A stretch of DNA of 64,000 bases from Rhabdornis inornatus (taxonomy: Eukaryota; Chordata; Aves; Passeriformes; Rhabdornithidae), in assembly GCA_013397075.1 (NCBI GenBank), contig VWZS01007655.1, forward strand, positions 1,449,838-1,513,837, read 5' to 3'. Shown one piece after another: positions 1 through 11,500 of this stretch (position 1 is the stretch's first letter; every line of letters begins with the position of its first letter). The position numbers and the translations under genes were made by a program. The notes below the pieces were generated by a model. It saw only the letters and a program-made list of their open reading frames with translations. It made no database searches and was not told where the DNA came from.

Positions 1-259
1 TCACGAAGCTTTCTAAATGAGCTTCTCTGAGTAATTCAGAGCCAACTTTCTTCTTCTTTTTTTTCTTACGATTCTTTGGTTGCAATTGGTGTAAACATTC
101 ATCTTTTAAATTTTCCTTTTTCCTTTTCTTTTTCTTGAGACGGCTATTGTTCTCAGTTTTAATGACAGTTTGAACATCTTCCTCAATCTTAATGATAGTC
201 TTCACCTTTTTCTGTACAGGCTCCTCATGAAATTCTTTTCTCTTTTTCTTTATTACCAT
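1..259 (-). CDS. KNOP1: KNOP1-like lysine-rich nucleolar protein, first coding exon (partial, runs off left edge)
   Basis: An open minus-strand frame starts at the ATG at 259-257 and stays open for 86 codons to the window edge. It sits one base inside an exon whose acceptor (pyrimidine tract then TAG at 263-261) is well formed. The predicted start reads MVIKKKRKEFHEEP and is followed by repeated lysine clusters (KKKKRKK and a run of seven lysines near residues 69-75) mixed with acidic stretches, the composition of nucleolar lysine-rich proteins. No domain is visible. The assignment rests on this composition and on position: in human, KNOP1 lies head-to-head with IQCK, as here. KNOP1 is known as a nucleolar protein of poorly defined function that interacts with ZNF106. 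The rest of the gene is outside the window. Another lysine-rich protein is possible, but the synteny makes KNOP1 the best choice. Confidence 0.72.
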   Translation of the reverse strand, partial: MVIKKKRKEFHEEPVQKKVKTIIKIEEDVQTVIKTENNSRLKKKKRKKENLKDECLHQLQPKNRKKKKKKKVGSELLREAHLESFV

Positions 260-260
260 T

Positions 261-940
261 CTAAAAAAGGAAATGAAGATTTTAGTGAACTGCTTCAAAA
301 AGATGATGCAAGTCTTAATCTACTTGGTCTTCCTTTATTCTGAAACCATCCCTTATCTCCCATTGTCCCTGACACTCTAATTTCAATCTGCTTTCCATGA
401 TGGGAAACCAGAATATACTGACATACACATAGATACAGAAAATATATTTACTTGCATGATTCATTTTACCATGTTGTTCAGTGTACCTCGTTCTACGTAG
501 TTTGCAAGGTTCTATTTGTCTGCTTCACAGCAGCAGAACATAACATTTTCACAGAAACACCTACCCTCTAAAGATCTTTCCTGCAACGGCAAAACATATC
601 CGTGTGTATATAAACAAATACAATTAGAGTGGTTTTCCAGATACCTGTGACTTTTCACTTAACACTGAACTTCACACCACTTTACTGCCCACTCAGCATT
701 CCAAGATCCTTCCAAGGCACCTTAATTATCACCTTAGATATGCTTCTATCTGTGATTTCATATCTTTGCTCTCCATTTCTTTTCTCAGGACACCTATACC
801 AATGAATTGGTTACAACGGAGAAGTCTTTAGCACTCACTTGCTGAGAAATTCAATAATTCCTATTTGGTTTGTAATAACTAATACACAAGATGTCAATAA
901 GGCATCCTGTCAAATCCCCGTAAAGAACATCAGGTCTAGC
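261..940. other. Probable first intron of KNOP1 (minus strand)
   Basis: This AT-rich stretch lies between the KNOP1 coding-exon acceptor at 263-261 and the CpG island. No exon or repeat is recognised in it. The non-coding first exon of KNOP1 should lie at its right end in or near the island, but I cannot place its donor. Confidence 0.45.
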
Positions 941-1183
941 ACAGCCCCTCTCCGTCTGTCCAGCCCTGCCGCCGGGGCCCAGCCCGTGCCAGCCCCGGGC
1001 TCACCGCGCCCACCCGCGGGCTGCACACCGGGCAGGGAGTGTCAACCCGAGCCCGCCCCGCTCCGGGCTCCGGGCCCCGGCAGCGCCCGGCCCGGCTCGG
1101 CCCAGCCGCCACCGCCTCCCGAGCGGGCCGTGCCGCGGGGAGCCCGGGCCTGTGCCGGGCCGGACCGGTGCTGGGCCATGCTC

Positions 1184-1203
1184 TGCCGTGCCGTGCCGTG
1201 CCG
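1184..1203. repeat. (TGCCG)4 pentanucleotide repeat
   Basis: Four consecutive TGCCG units lie 15 bases left of the assembly gap. The repeat and its GC richness probably explain why the assembly failed here. Confidence 0.85.
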
Positions 1204-1218
1204 GACCGGGCCGCGCTC

Positions 1219-1235
1219 NNNNNNNNNNNNNNNNN
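1219..1235. other. Assembly gap (17 N)
   Basis: Seventeen undetermined bases inside the CpG island. The true gap length may differ, so open frames crossing it are not meaningful. Confidence 0.99.
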
Positions 1236-1380
1236 CTCCCCGAGCCCCCGGCGCCCCTCAGGCCGCCCCTCCCCGCTGCCCGGCCACCCCCACGCTCGGG
1301 CTCGGGCCGCCCGCTCCCCTCAGCGCCGCTGCGGGCCGGGACGCGGTGCCCAAAGCCGCCCTGCTCTGCACCGACACCAA

Positions 1381-2443
1381 AACCACGAGCGTGTCTGCTT
1401 GGGGCGTTGTGTTGTTTTTATTGTCAGAACTCCCCGCAGACACGGCCTCTGTGTGTGTTTCTGCTGTGACAGTGTCGGGCCCCTGTTTTTCCTGGCTGTC
1501 AGCTGCCCCTTGTGCTCTGTGGGTTATCCTGTAACGAAGTGAGATACTGCCTTGGGAAAGCACACAGGGCTGTGTCATTGCTGGTACAGATGTTATGTGA
1601 ACACAAAATATCTGTTCCCAGAACACCATTCTAGCAGCAAAGCCCTTCTCCAAAAGCCTGAGAACACTGAGATGGGAAAGCTGGGAGACAGCTCTGCAAC
1701 TCCCCAATGGGGTTATCTTCATTCAGTACTTCATAAGGCCTAAAGTAGGCATTTTGCATTAAAATGGCCATTTTCAGCCTAGGAGTAAGGTTGGTTATTC
1801 TCAGACTCCTGCAGCACGCATGGCTGTGATGATGCCATTAACCCTGACTGCAGTGGTGGAACTGTGCCTGCTGGCTTGGGCTCAGTGCTCTTTATTGTGC
1901 AATCTGTAGGTTTTCTCATATCAAGTTCCTTGTCTTGGTCCTTTATTTTTCTTAGCCTGAGTCACTCGGTAATCCTTGAGGGTCGTGTACAGCTTTTAGT
2001 TCGTTGGTTTTTTGGGTTTTTTTGAAGTGGAGACAGTAATATTTAGCAATGTCTGTGGGATTTAATTACTTATAGAGGAATCCACTCAGAAAAGCAGTCT
2101 TGTCTACTAGTAAAAATAATGGTTAATTCTGTGCAAGCATGTGCATTTTACTTATGTTGAAATATTTTGAATTATTGTTTTGGTTAAAAACCTTTTTCCC
2201 AATAAAGGGTTCTTTTGTCAGTGAGAACCTTGTACTTAAAGCTCAGGAGAGGACATGACAAGAGTCTCTAAAGTTCTTGCTTGTTTTAAGATGTTAGATT
2301 TTATGTTAAACAAATATTTATTGCATACTGACTTGTTCTTTCAAACCTAAATAAATACCTTTAAAAAAGAATGTTGGTTCAGAAGGAAAATAAGTATTTT
2401 TAGGGTCTCCTGATAAATTTACTTTTTTTTTTTTAACTTTTAG
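1381..2443 (+). other. Probable first intron of IQCK; N-terminal exon not found
   Basis: This region separates the CpG island from the first recognised IQCK exon. I looked for the conserved Leu-Trp-Glu-Gln-Ile-Cys segment that precedes the 2444 exon in the human protein and did not find it. The region otherwise holds T-rich runs such as the one at about 2006-2026. The missing exon may be in the gap, lost from the assembly, or too diverged to recognise. Confidence 0.45.
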
Positions 2444-2517
2444 AGCATGAAGCAGAACAGCCTCAATTTTCAAATGTTCCTCAATCAAAACGAGATCCTG
2501 AATCACAACAAGGATCT
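2444..2517 (+). CDS. IQCK: IQCK exon encoding the EHEAEQ segment
   Basis: The acceptor is a long T tract ending in TTTTAG and the donor is GTGAGT. The exon opens in phase 2 of a Glu codon and reads HEAEQPQFSNVPQSKRDPES, corresponding to EYEAEQPPFPEGYK of human IQCK. It ends in phase 0. This is the most 5' coding exon I can support, so an upstream exon ending in a single G is required. Confidence 0.82.
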
Positions 2518-5500
2518 GTGAGTAGAGTTCAAGTAAAAAATCTGCATAGAGATGGATTTAACATATTTTAGACAACTAAATGTGAAAATTAGGTACCCAC
2601 AGGGTAGACTCTATCATAAAACGAAAACAAAATTATTATTTTTCAAACAACTTCTTTGAACCAACAAATGTAATATCCAAATAATTGCTTGTATTTAAAG
2701 CAACTTGTGTAATGCTAATAAGAAAAGTTTATTTTCTTTAAAAGGTGAATGTCAGGACTTCTGAACAATATGAAAGAGATATTTAAGCTTCTGAGTGGAA
2801 AATACTTATTCAGAAAATGCTACCATTATTAATTTCCAAATAATTGCTATTTCTTACAATGGATAAAATATTTGTGAAATTGTGATATCTCATCATATTC
2901 TGTCAAAAGGAATCATATACATTCTGTTAGGTTTGGATGATTTTATTGTGCTGGAAACTGCAGAAGTTTTTAAAGTGTAATTATATATTCTCAAGTGTTC
3001 AGAAAATACATAAATAATACAGTATTTTAATTAGAAATTATAATCCCATAATTTTAAACTGACCTTATAATTTTTTTCTGTTTAATTGCTTTGTATATTT
3101 TTGTCTAGTCTGTTGGGGTATTTAGATAGGATACATTTATTTTGAACAGGTGCCTTTGGAAGCAGCAATGTTGCAGCCATTACCTCTGCAAGAACTCTTT
3201 TCTGCCCCTGCAGACCAATATGTGCTTCCCATACTCGGGGAAACCCCTTCTGGAGAACCCCCTGACCCAAAAAAATGTAAGTATCTAGGATCAATTGACT
3301 AAGTAGACAATTGAATTTGAAAACTGCTGTCAAAATACTGTCTTTACCCATCTGATTACAGATTAGAATGGAAACAGCTCTGAAGTTTTGTTCTTCCACT
3401 TTTATCAATTCCTATACTTTATAATAAATTTACCAAGTAGCGATGTGTAGCCCTTCATTTTGTCTTCTCTGCCATTAATTCTTGCTCATTAGGAATTCCT
3501 GGTGCAAGTCAGAAGCAGTGTTACCCTTGGCTTTTATATAAATAGTGTCCTCCAATTATGAGTGTTTTCTGGCAGTATACGAACCACATAAAGGTATAAA
3601 GCTGAGAATAAATTCAGTGTTTCAGCTGTGTTGCCAGAAGAAAACACTCCTATGACTTAATCTTTGCTGATCACACCAAAACCTGAATGGAGAGAGGTGT
3701 CAACCCAGACCTCTCTGAGAGGGGAAGAGTTGGAGTCATGTTAAAATCTCTGAAGGATCTGGCAAGCATGAAGCAATTGTGACAAAGAAATCACAGCACC
3801 ACTAAAATATAACCTTTGGTTTTTCTTCTCTCTAGAAATTCTGATAATGCAGATTGTAAAGGGCATGAGATACCAAAGTGGTCTAACTGCAACAGCACTG
3901 AGTTCAGCACAGGCTAATTTCTTCCTGTCAGGGTAAATTAATTTACAGAGCTTTTCACTTCTGTGGCTAAACTACTTCTGGTGTCTGGGTTTATTCACTT
4001 AAAACTAAATCTGACATCTCTGAGGCACACTGAGTTTGCAGTGTTGGTGCACCTTTAGTTTGAAATTTACTCAAGTTTGTGTTGTGTTGGCTGAGAAGTG
4101 AAGACAGACCAGCGGCTGTATCTGAAGGGAATGAATCTGCTTTGTGCAAGATGTGATGGTATTGACAGAATGACTGGTACTGATTTTATGATATCTAGTA
4201 GTTGTGTTTTTGTGAAATCCAAGTGCTTAGCTGTAAGTGAAGGCTGTCCTGTTTTGCTCAGGTTCACCTCGAGAATACTTGGACTTTTACGTATTCCCAG
4301 TGCTCTTACCCGGCCTGGCTGCGCTTCTGCGTGAAGCAGAGAAGGAGAAGTGTTTTGAGGTTAGTTTGTAGTTTTCATTTCAAATCATTGTCAGGAAGCT
4401 ACAGCCTTTTATTTCACAGGCAGGATTTTTAAAAATTTGGTCTTTTGCAAGAAAACCAACCATAATAATATGATATATCATGGGTTGTTTTGGATCTGGT
4501 TTTAAGTGTTATTTTCTCCAGTAATTCAGAACAGATTACATTCTACATGAACTTGATCATTATGACAATCTCTAGCTCTATACAAATCCTCCTTAAATAT
4601 CCAATTATATCTACCCTAAATTGTGTTGTGTTTTAGAGGAACAGACTTCATTTCCAATTAATACATTTCACTCATTTGAGGGTGATGTACAGAACTTGAA
4701 TTTTACTTTGTGACTCAATTTTTTTTGCTGGTCTGGCATTGCAATAGAGATAAATTTTCTATTTTAGCTTGTTTTTCTCTGTAAATTCTATTTAACTGGA
4801 AGACAGGGTATCCAGCATGAATGAGCTTATAAAATGCAGATTTAAAAATAATTGCTTGCTACGTGTGTTTTTATAAATTTGTTTTCAGTGTATGTCTAAA
4901 GAGACATTCTTCATACTCTGTAGGGAATGCTTAAAGACTCACTAGAACTGGTGCAAAATAAAGCATAAATACATTCCTCATGGTATCACTGCAGCCTAGC
5001 AGAGCCCCAGCAATAGCTTAGGGACTGGGAGTTGGGGGGATTCCCATCATTTATTCTATTTTCTCATGGAAATTTGAATTTCAGATCCAGACCTGTATAC
5101 TTAATACCAGTTATTTAAAATTTTTGTCTTCACAAAATCTGTGTGTGTCTATAAACTGATGAATTTACAAGTGTGTATATGTATCTATAAGCTGTGATGA
5201 ATACAGGTGAAATAGGAAAAGAATTAATCTGTCTGTCATTCCTGCCATCACATTTACATTACCTAGCCAAGAACAGATTGAACATATATATTATTCATCA
5301 CACTTTTAATAAAATCTATATTGATTCCTTTTTTTTTTTTAAAGCTTGTATCCTTTAGGAGAAAGACATGTCTTACAAATGGTTTAAAATACAATTTGAT
5401 AAATTTACCTATTTCAGAAGGCAGTAAAACTTAAATACAAAGATATTTTTAAAATATTAAAATTCTTAGAAATATTTCCGTTTCAAACTCAGAACAAATC

Positions 5501-8500
5501 TAAGGTTATTTGGTCTATTTTCAGTCTGAGAAATTTTGCAGATCTTCTGTGGTTTATATATATTAGAAAGTGTGTGTGCTGAAAATTAATTTAGTATGGA
5601 TCTGTGTGCTGCTTTGTAGAAAACGACTAAAAGTAATTATTTTCTAATGTATAGAAACTTGATAAAAAAGGGTTCAGCTTATAGAAAACACTTACGTGAA
5701 GAGATGCCCTGCTACTGGGGAGCCAAGCTTAGGAAAGCAAGCTGATGTCAGGTCATAGTTTTCCACTGTGACCTCATTTCTTCCTCCTTTTTAATAATAA
5801 CTAGGAAAACAATAGGTCTTTGTGCTTGCCATATGATTGAACATTTGTGTTCTTTTCCATTGCTGTCCAGGTTGCACATTCTGCTTCCTTATCTGACATA
5901 AATATGTGATTTTTAGTTATCCTTTAGTTTGGTAAGAAATGTGTTGTTCCGTACGGATTTGGAGAGGGAAAAACCCAACTTGCTATAATTTGTGTTAAAA
6001 TGGCTAATGAAATAATTTAAACTGAATTTTAGGATCAAAAGCAGAGTTCTTAGAAACCCAAAGTAGGAACAGGGAGAAAGGATCTTGTGATAAACTCATT
6101 GGAATACAGCTTCCAGAAATAAGATGACAACAAAGATTCAAAAGATTCATGGAATTCATGAAACAACAAGACATGAAGAAAATTAATTGTGATTAAGCTA
6201 ACTGAAATCATGAAGGATGAGAAAAGAATACTGGGTTTGAATTCTGGCTAGACATGAGTCATTAAAGCCTGGAAAGGGCAGTTGTTTGGAATAAACCAGT
6301 GGAAGATAAATGGAAGAAGCAAGGAAAGGAGGAATATCCAAACTGACTGCAATTGATGGTGAATGAGCCCGGGAGAAGAGAGTGGGTATGGTGAGAGAGA
6401 ATGAAGAGTGGGATTTTGATGAGAGGGACTAAAGGTTTTCATGTTTTGGAAGGAAATTAAGGTGAATGAGAAGAGAAGGAAAAGTTAAATAGGAGAGTTT
6501 TTGAGCAATTGAAATTGTGTTAAGGAAGATCAGATCCTGGGGCCAACAGAGGCATTCAAGGAAGAGACCAGAGAAGGTGCATCCATGTCTGGAGAGGAAG
6601 AATTGTACAATCACATGGGAAAGTCAGGAAAGGGAAATAGTTATGCTGGAAACAGAAACTTGTGTAGGAAAGATCTTTTTTGAAAGGCGATAAACATAAC
6701 CATTTACACATTTAATTTAAAGTAGACTCTCTTGCATTATGTGATGTATACAAAAAATCTGAAAAGCTAAAGCCTAGAAAAACCACCAGCTGCAGACTTC
6801 AAACTAACATAAATATGAGAGCAGTCTCCAGAAGTTTAATTTTTAAATTAGAGATGAAAGAAACCTATTAGGTTGCCCAGTGTATTCCCTCACTGATTTT
6901 TTTTCTCTACCATAAGTTCTCCTGTGTTTTATCCCATCTGCTGTCAAATGCCTACAGGGGGAAGACTGTTTTCTTAAATCTTTTCTCTCATGAGAACTGA
7001 CTAATGCATTCATTTTTCAACATTAAACTGAACAATGTATAAATGTTTTTATTAGAATAACTCTGACTTTTCTTTCTAGTTAGCTATCACAGAAGGAGGA
7101 AGCTGTATCAGCTTCTGTAATGGAATATATTATATTTAAAATTATGATAGATCAGGGAAAGGGAATGGAAGACTAATGACTTTGCCATCTTCTGATCACC
7201 AGTATATTTTCATGATTATTACCAAGCACATCATATTTAAACTGAAAAATGGAAAATTAAATCTGAATATAAACAGTTTAAAAACACATCTGTAGGTTAA
7301 CAATGCATATTGTAAAGATATTTCCTGTTTTTTATCCGGATTCATGCTGCATAGGAAGAATGTGTCAAAGGCAGGTCAATTTATGTAATCTTTTTCCCTT
7401 TATAAAAGTTGACTACTGTGCAACTAACGATTTAATTCACTAGGAAAATAAACTGTTTCCTGGCAAAGAAAATAAAGTAGAAAAATATTCAGCTTGATTT
7501 AATTCCTCTCTGCTAAGTTCACTGCCTCTAACAAGGATAAAACAAGATGAACTTGATTTCTTTGGTGATGGCTGTTTTGACAACCCTGTTCTGATAATTT
7601 TTTCCCATTGCAAAGGAAAAGCAATTTACTTAAAACAGATTAAATTACAACTGCTAGATTAAATTGAATTTTGTTGTCAAACTGTAGAATTTATTCTCTG
7701 AACCAATTCCCTGAGTAATGGGACCCATTTTCATCCTGTGATTGAGAGGAGCTGTACAGTGATGATCAGACTCTGCTGTTTCCTTATGGATTCTGTGCAA
7801 GTCAAGATTTGTCCATTTAACATCAGAAGTGATTCATAGAAAGCTCTGCAGTGAAGGTATTGGTCTCTTGAAGTTTAGGTGTTTGGCTTCTTGGAACAGC
7901 ATTTGGTATTAGCATAAATGTGAAAATTGTAGGAGGAGCTGTGTTTCTTCCCAGCCAAGCACTTAATGGAGCCCTACGTGAACCCCAAAGCTCTGGTTGT
8001 CACAAAACAGATCATAAAGGCACATACGGCTCAGCATTAATAATTCTTTTATAATTATCTCATCCTCTGTTCTTCTGCTTTCTTTTTTTTTAAGTGCTCA
8101 TTTTTTCTTTTTTTTTTTTTCCCCTTCTATTTATTTTTTTTTTCTTCTTTTTTTCTTTCTTTCTGTTGGGGTCAGACTGTATTTCTACCAAGGGTAAGAT
8201 TCTCTTAGAAAATTAAAAGCTTTCCTGGGTATCCTATAGGACTGGCCTGCAGTCCAGCACTAAACTTCACACTTGCCATTCCCCAGCTACACGGCTGCCC
8301 TGTGTTCTTCCCTGGGCAGTCAGCACCTCACACAATGCTCCTCTTCCACGTCACCTGTGGCTGACCCCAAATATGACATATACCATGAACTGAAAGAATG
8401 ATGTTATGCAGAGCATTTTTTCCTGCCTCTCTGTTCACATCTGAGGATAATGCATAGAATAAAGTCATTTTTCATGCATTAGATTTTCAATTACATGTTT

Positions 8501-11500
8501 ATTGTATTTTCCTTAGCAAGTAGTAGTAGTATCTTAGCTTCTTACATTTTAATCAAGACTTCAGCCTCTTTTGTGATATTAAGCAGTTTCACAAAAGCAT
8601 TTGACCAGTGTGAATTGTTTTCCTAAGAAGCAATTATTAGAGCTGGGTCTCCTGTTTGACAGGGTAAGTGTTGGGATGGGAGCTCAGCTTGCTTTTAGCT
8701 CAATGGCTGCCATTGTGATGAAGCACTTGGTGCCCCTGGGGCTGCAGGGGCTAAATGTCTTTTAGGGTTCACTGTGATGGTGTGCATCCAGAACACAACT
8801 CATGTCAGAGGGATTCTGAAGATACTGATCAAGCTCTTCTGTTATTCCAACCAGAACTCCATGTTCTATTGTCCACATTATGGTTATTGTGGTTTATGAT
8901 AAGCAGAATGAGCACCTGTACTCATTTATACATTCAATCTGTCAAGATGGAATGTGGAGAGGAAATCCTTTAAAAAAAAAGGATTTCCTAATCCATTCTG
9001 GCCTTATCAAAATTGAGGCTCTGAAATGGCTGGCTGTGGTACTGGCTGTACAAGTCCCTGAGGATAACCTGCTGCAAAACATTTTGCAAAATTCTCTTTG
9101 TTGGTTAAGATTGAGAACTGGGAGCAAAGGGCACAAATGTTTTGCTGTGAAGCTCCAGGTTTTGAACTCCTTACCTCGTTCTCTGTAATTTCCATGGTTT
9201 CTGTGGCTGTGGACAGACAAAAGCCTTCCTTTGGTTTTGCCTTCCTTTCTGGAGCACGCAGCAGATGATTTGGTCAGAGCAGCCATACAATACTCTGCCT
9301 GTGTGTATTCACAATGTCTTCAAGACGGTTCCATGCAGGAGGAAACAATATCCAATCAATGCTCCTTATGTGTCTTGAAGGAAGTGAAGTACTTTGAGTA
9401 TGATAATAGAACTTTAAACAAAATGGCAAGGAATTTACATGCTTTCATGTATGTATCGGTTCTGTTAATTTCTTCACAATGACATTGCCACTTAGAATAC
9501 CATTCAGAAATCATTGTTCTAGATATACTGCAGCAAATATCAAGATAATATATGTAGAATTTTCTCATTCATAGTTTGTCTTGAAATCATTCCACAAAAT
9601 TTCTAAAATTTTGGCTGAGCCTCTGGCTGTTGGCAGTAGCAATAAAGAGTAGACAGAGTAATGTACTTTATATTTTATTTAACAAAAGCAGTCAATTTAG
9701 CTTAAACATATGACCAATCCAAAGATAATAAATAATTTGAAACTATCTTCTATCTTTAGGGAAAAAGAACCAAATTTATTCCCTCTGATTTCCTAACTGA
9801 GTGGTTATACAAGTAAGTTAATCATGTTTTTTGCTACTAAGTATGTCCAGTGATTCCAAGGCACTAACTTGCAAATTGAATAGCTGAAATTTAAATTAAT
9901 ATGAGTTGTTTTCCTTTTTCTTTAGCAAGAATCCAAAGAGGAAAGATGAGTCATTCACAGAATTGTTTTCCATCCCTTTTGTTAAGGACTGGCTAAAGGA
10001 CCGGTAAGATATTGCAGTACTCAGAATAATCTTTTCTCCTTTTATTCTTTTGCGCCTGCTACCTCAAAAAAGTATTAGAGCTTCAATGTGTTGCAACTGT
10101 GCCCTCAAACTGCCCTTTACTGTGTGCAACAAAGAACTATGGGATAGTTTCTAACTGGCTAGTGTATTACTTAAAAGGTATTTTGTACCAGAATTGTTCA
10201 CAGATAAATTAATTTCAAATTCCTAAATGTTTTAATTGTAGAATACAGGACATTTGAATAGTCTGGTAGTATTATGAACATCTTTGTACTAAGAAGTGAA
10301 GCAGTGTTTTCAGTGCTGTTTCCTTGTATGGAAATCTTTGAGAGTATAGTCAAGAAATTCTTCTCTAACTGTGGGCAGCTGCTTTTGAAATACCTGTAAC
10401 AATCCTTGTGTCAGGATGCATTTCTGTGTACGTTTATGACTTTGAGAAACGAGCATTTGTTCTTGGCAGCCTCAATCATATATTCCTTGGTGTTTTTGTA
10501 GAACCAAGCAGCACAACAGTCTTGAAAGAAATGCTACTGTCCTTGAGACTGCATTTACTTTAAAATATAGCTGCTGTGTGAGAAAAGCAAAGGATTAGTC
10601 TACAGTGAGGTAATAAGAAACTAACAGAGGTCAGATTTTAAAGAAAATTTTCAATTTGAAAACTTAACTGGAATCTGGATTGGTAATTGGTGAAAACATA
10701 GAGATTAATATCTTGGTAGATACATTTACTTTGTTACACAATGTAAGTGGAAATTGAGCTTTTTTGAATTCTTGACATGTGGCACTTGGAACCTAGAGAC
10801 ACCAGTGAAGCAAGAGGAAAGCTCCTTATCACAGGTCTTTGTGGATAAGCTGGCAATGGTGTCAAAAGGGTTAACTTTGATTCCCTGAAAGGTGGTCATG
10901 TGGTCAGAGTTGTGTAGGACATTTCTGCAGTACAAGACCCCTTTGGAGAATGACCCATTTCATCTCAACTCTGATACCTTCAGCCATCTTGCTGTCCTGC
11001 CTCTGGTGAGAACAGCTGTTCTGTTCTGTCAAACACAGTTCTTGCCAACAAGATGCCCAATTAAGGCTGGGGTTTAGTCCTTTGGAAAGTGAGCATGAGC
11101 TGCAGCCTGGTTGTTGTACCCGTTTCTTAAGCACACAGAAGAGCCCTTGGCCTGTAAGGCAGTTTTGATACCACAGGTTTGTGAAGATGGATGTTTGTAC
11201 CAAAGATAAAATCTCTATGATCACAGTTTTACAAACATTTCTCTTGGAGGTAAAGCCAGACAAAAAATTCCCTGCTCCCTCCTGTTCTTCACCCCAACTT
11301 GCTTGTAGGCACCCTAATGTCCCCTTGTCTGTTTGGTAGGGTGCTTGATTATTCTGATCAGGGCCCTACTCTGAGATAGGAATCTCTGCCAAAATGTGTG
11401 AGGATGGTTTGTGCAGCTATTCAAAACAGTAATTTCTCCAGTCTGCTTCACCTTGGAGAGTGGCAAACCTGTGTATTGGCATAAACAAAGGCTTAAAATG

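Larger units (their letters stand above)
940..1380. promoter_or_regulatory. CpG island, probable bidirectional KNOP1/IQCK promoter
   Basis: The sequence changes abruptly from AT-rich to very GC-rich with many CpG dinucleotides, then back to AT-rich by about 1400. It lies between the minus-strand KNOP1 exon and the first recognised plus-strand IQCK exon, the usual place for a shared head-to-head promoter. No TATA box is evident, as is common for such islands. It contains a four-copy TGCCG repeat (1184-1203) and a 17-base assembly gap. Transcription starts cannot be placed from sequence alone. Confidence 0.7.
4360..9759 (+). other. IQCK intron (5.4 kb)
   Basis: Mostly AT-rich sequence with GTTAGT donor and TATCTTTAG acceptor. 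It contains a purine-rich stretch at roughly 6040-6660, a T-rich low-complexity tract at 8071-8164, and a perfect short hairpin at 8960-8989. No coding exon fits the phase of the flanking exons. Confidence 0.75.

Noticed and set aside
839..1542. Frames of 100-231 codons across the first CpG island
   Set aside because: They cross the 17-N gap. Products are Pro/Ala/Gly/Arg-rich low-complexity sequence typical of GC-rich promoters, with no match to the IQCK N-terminus.
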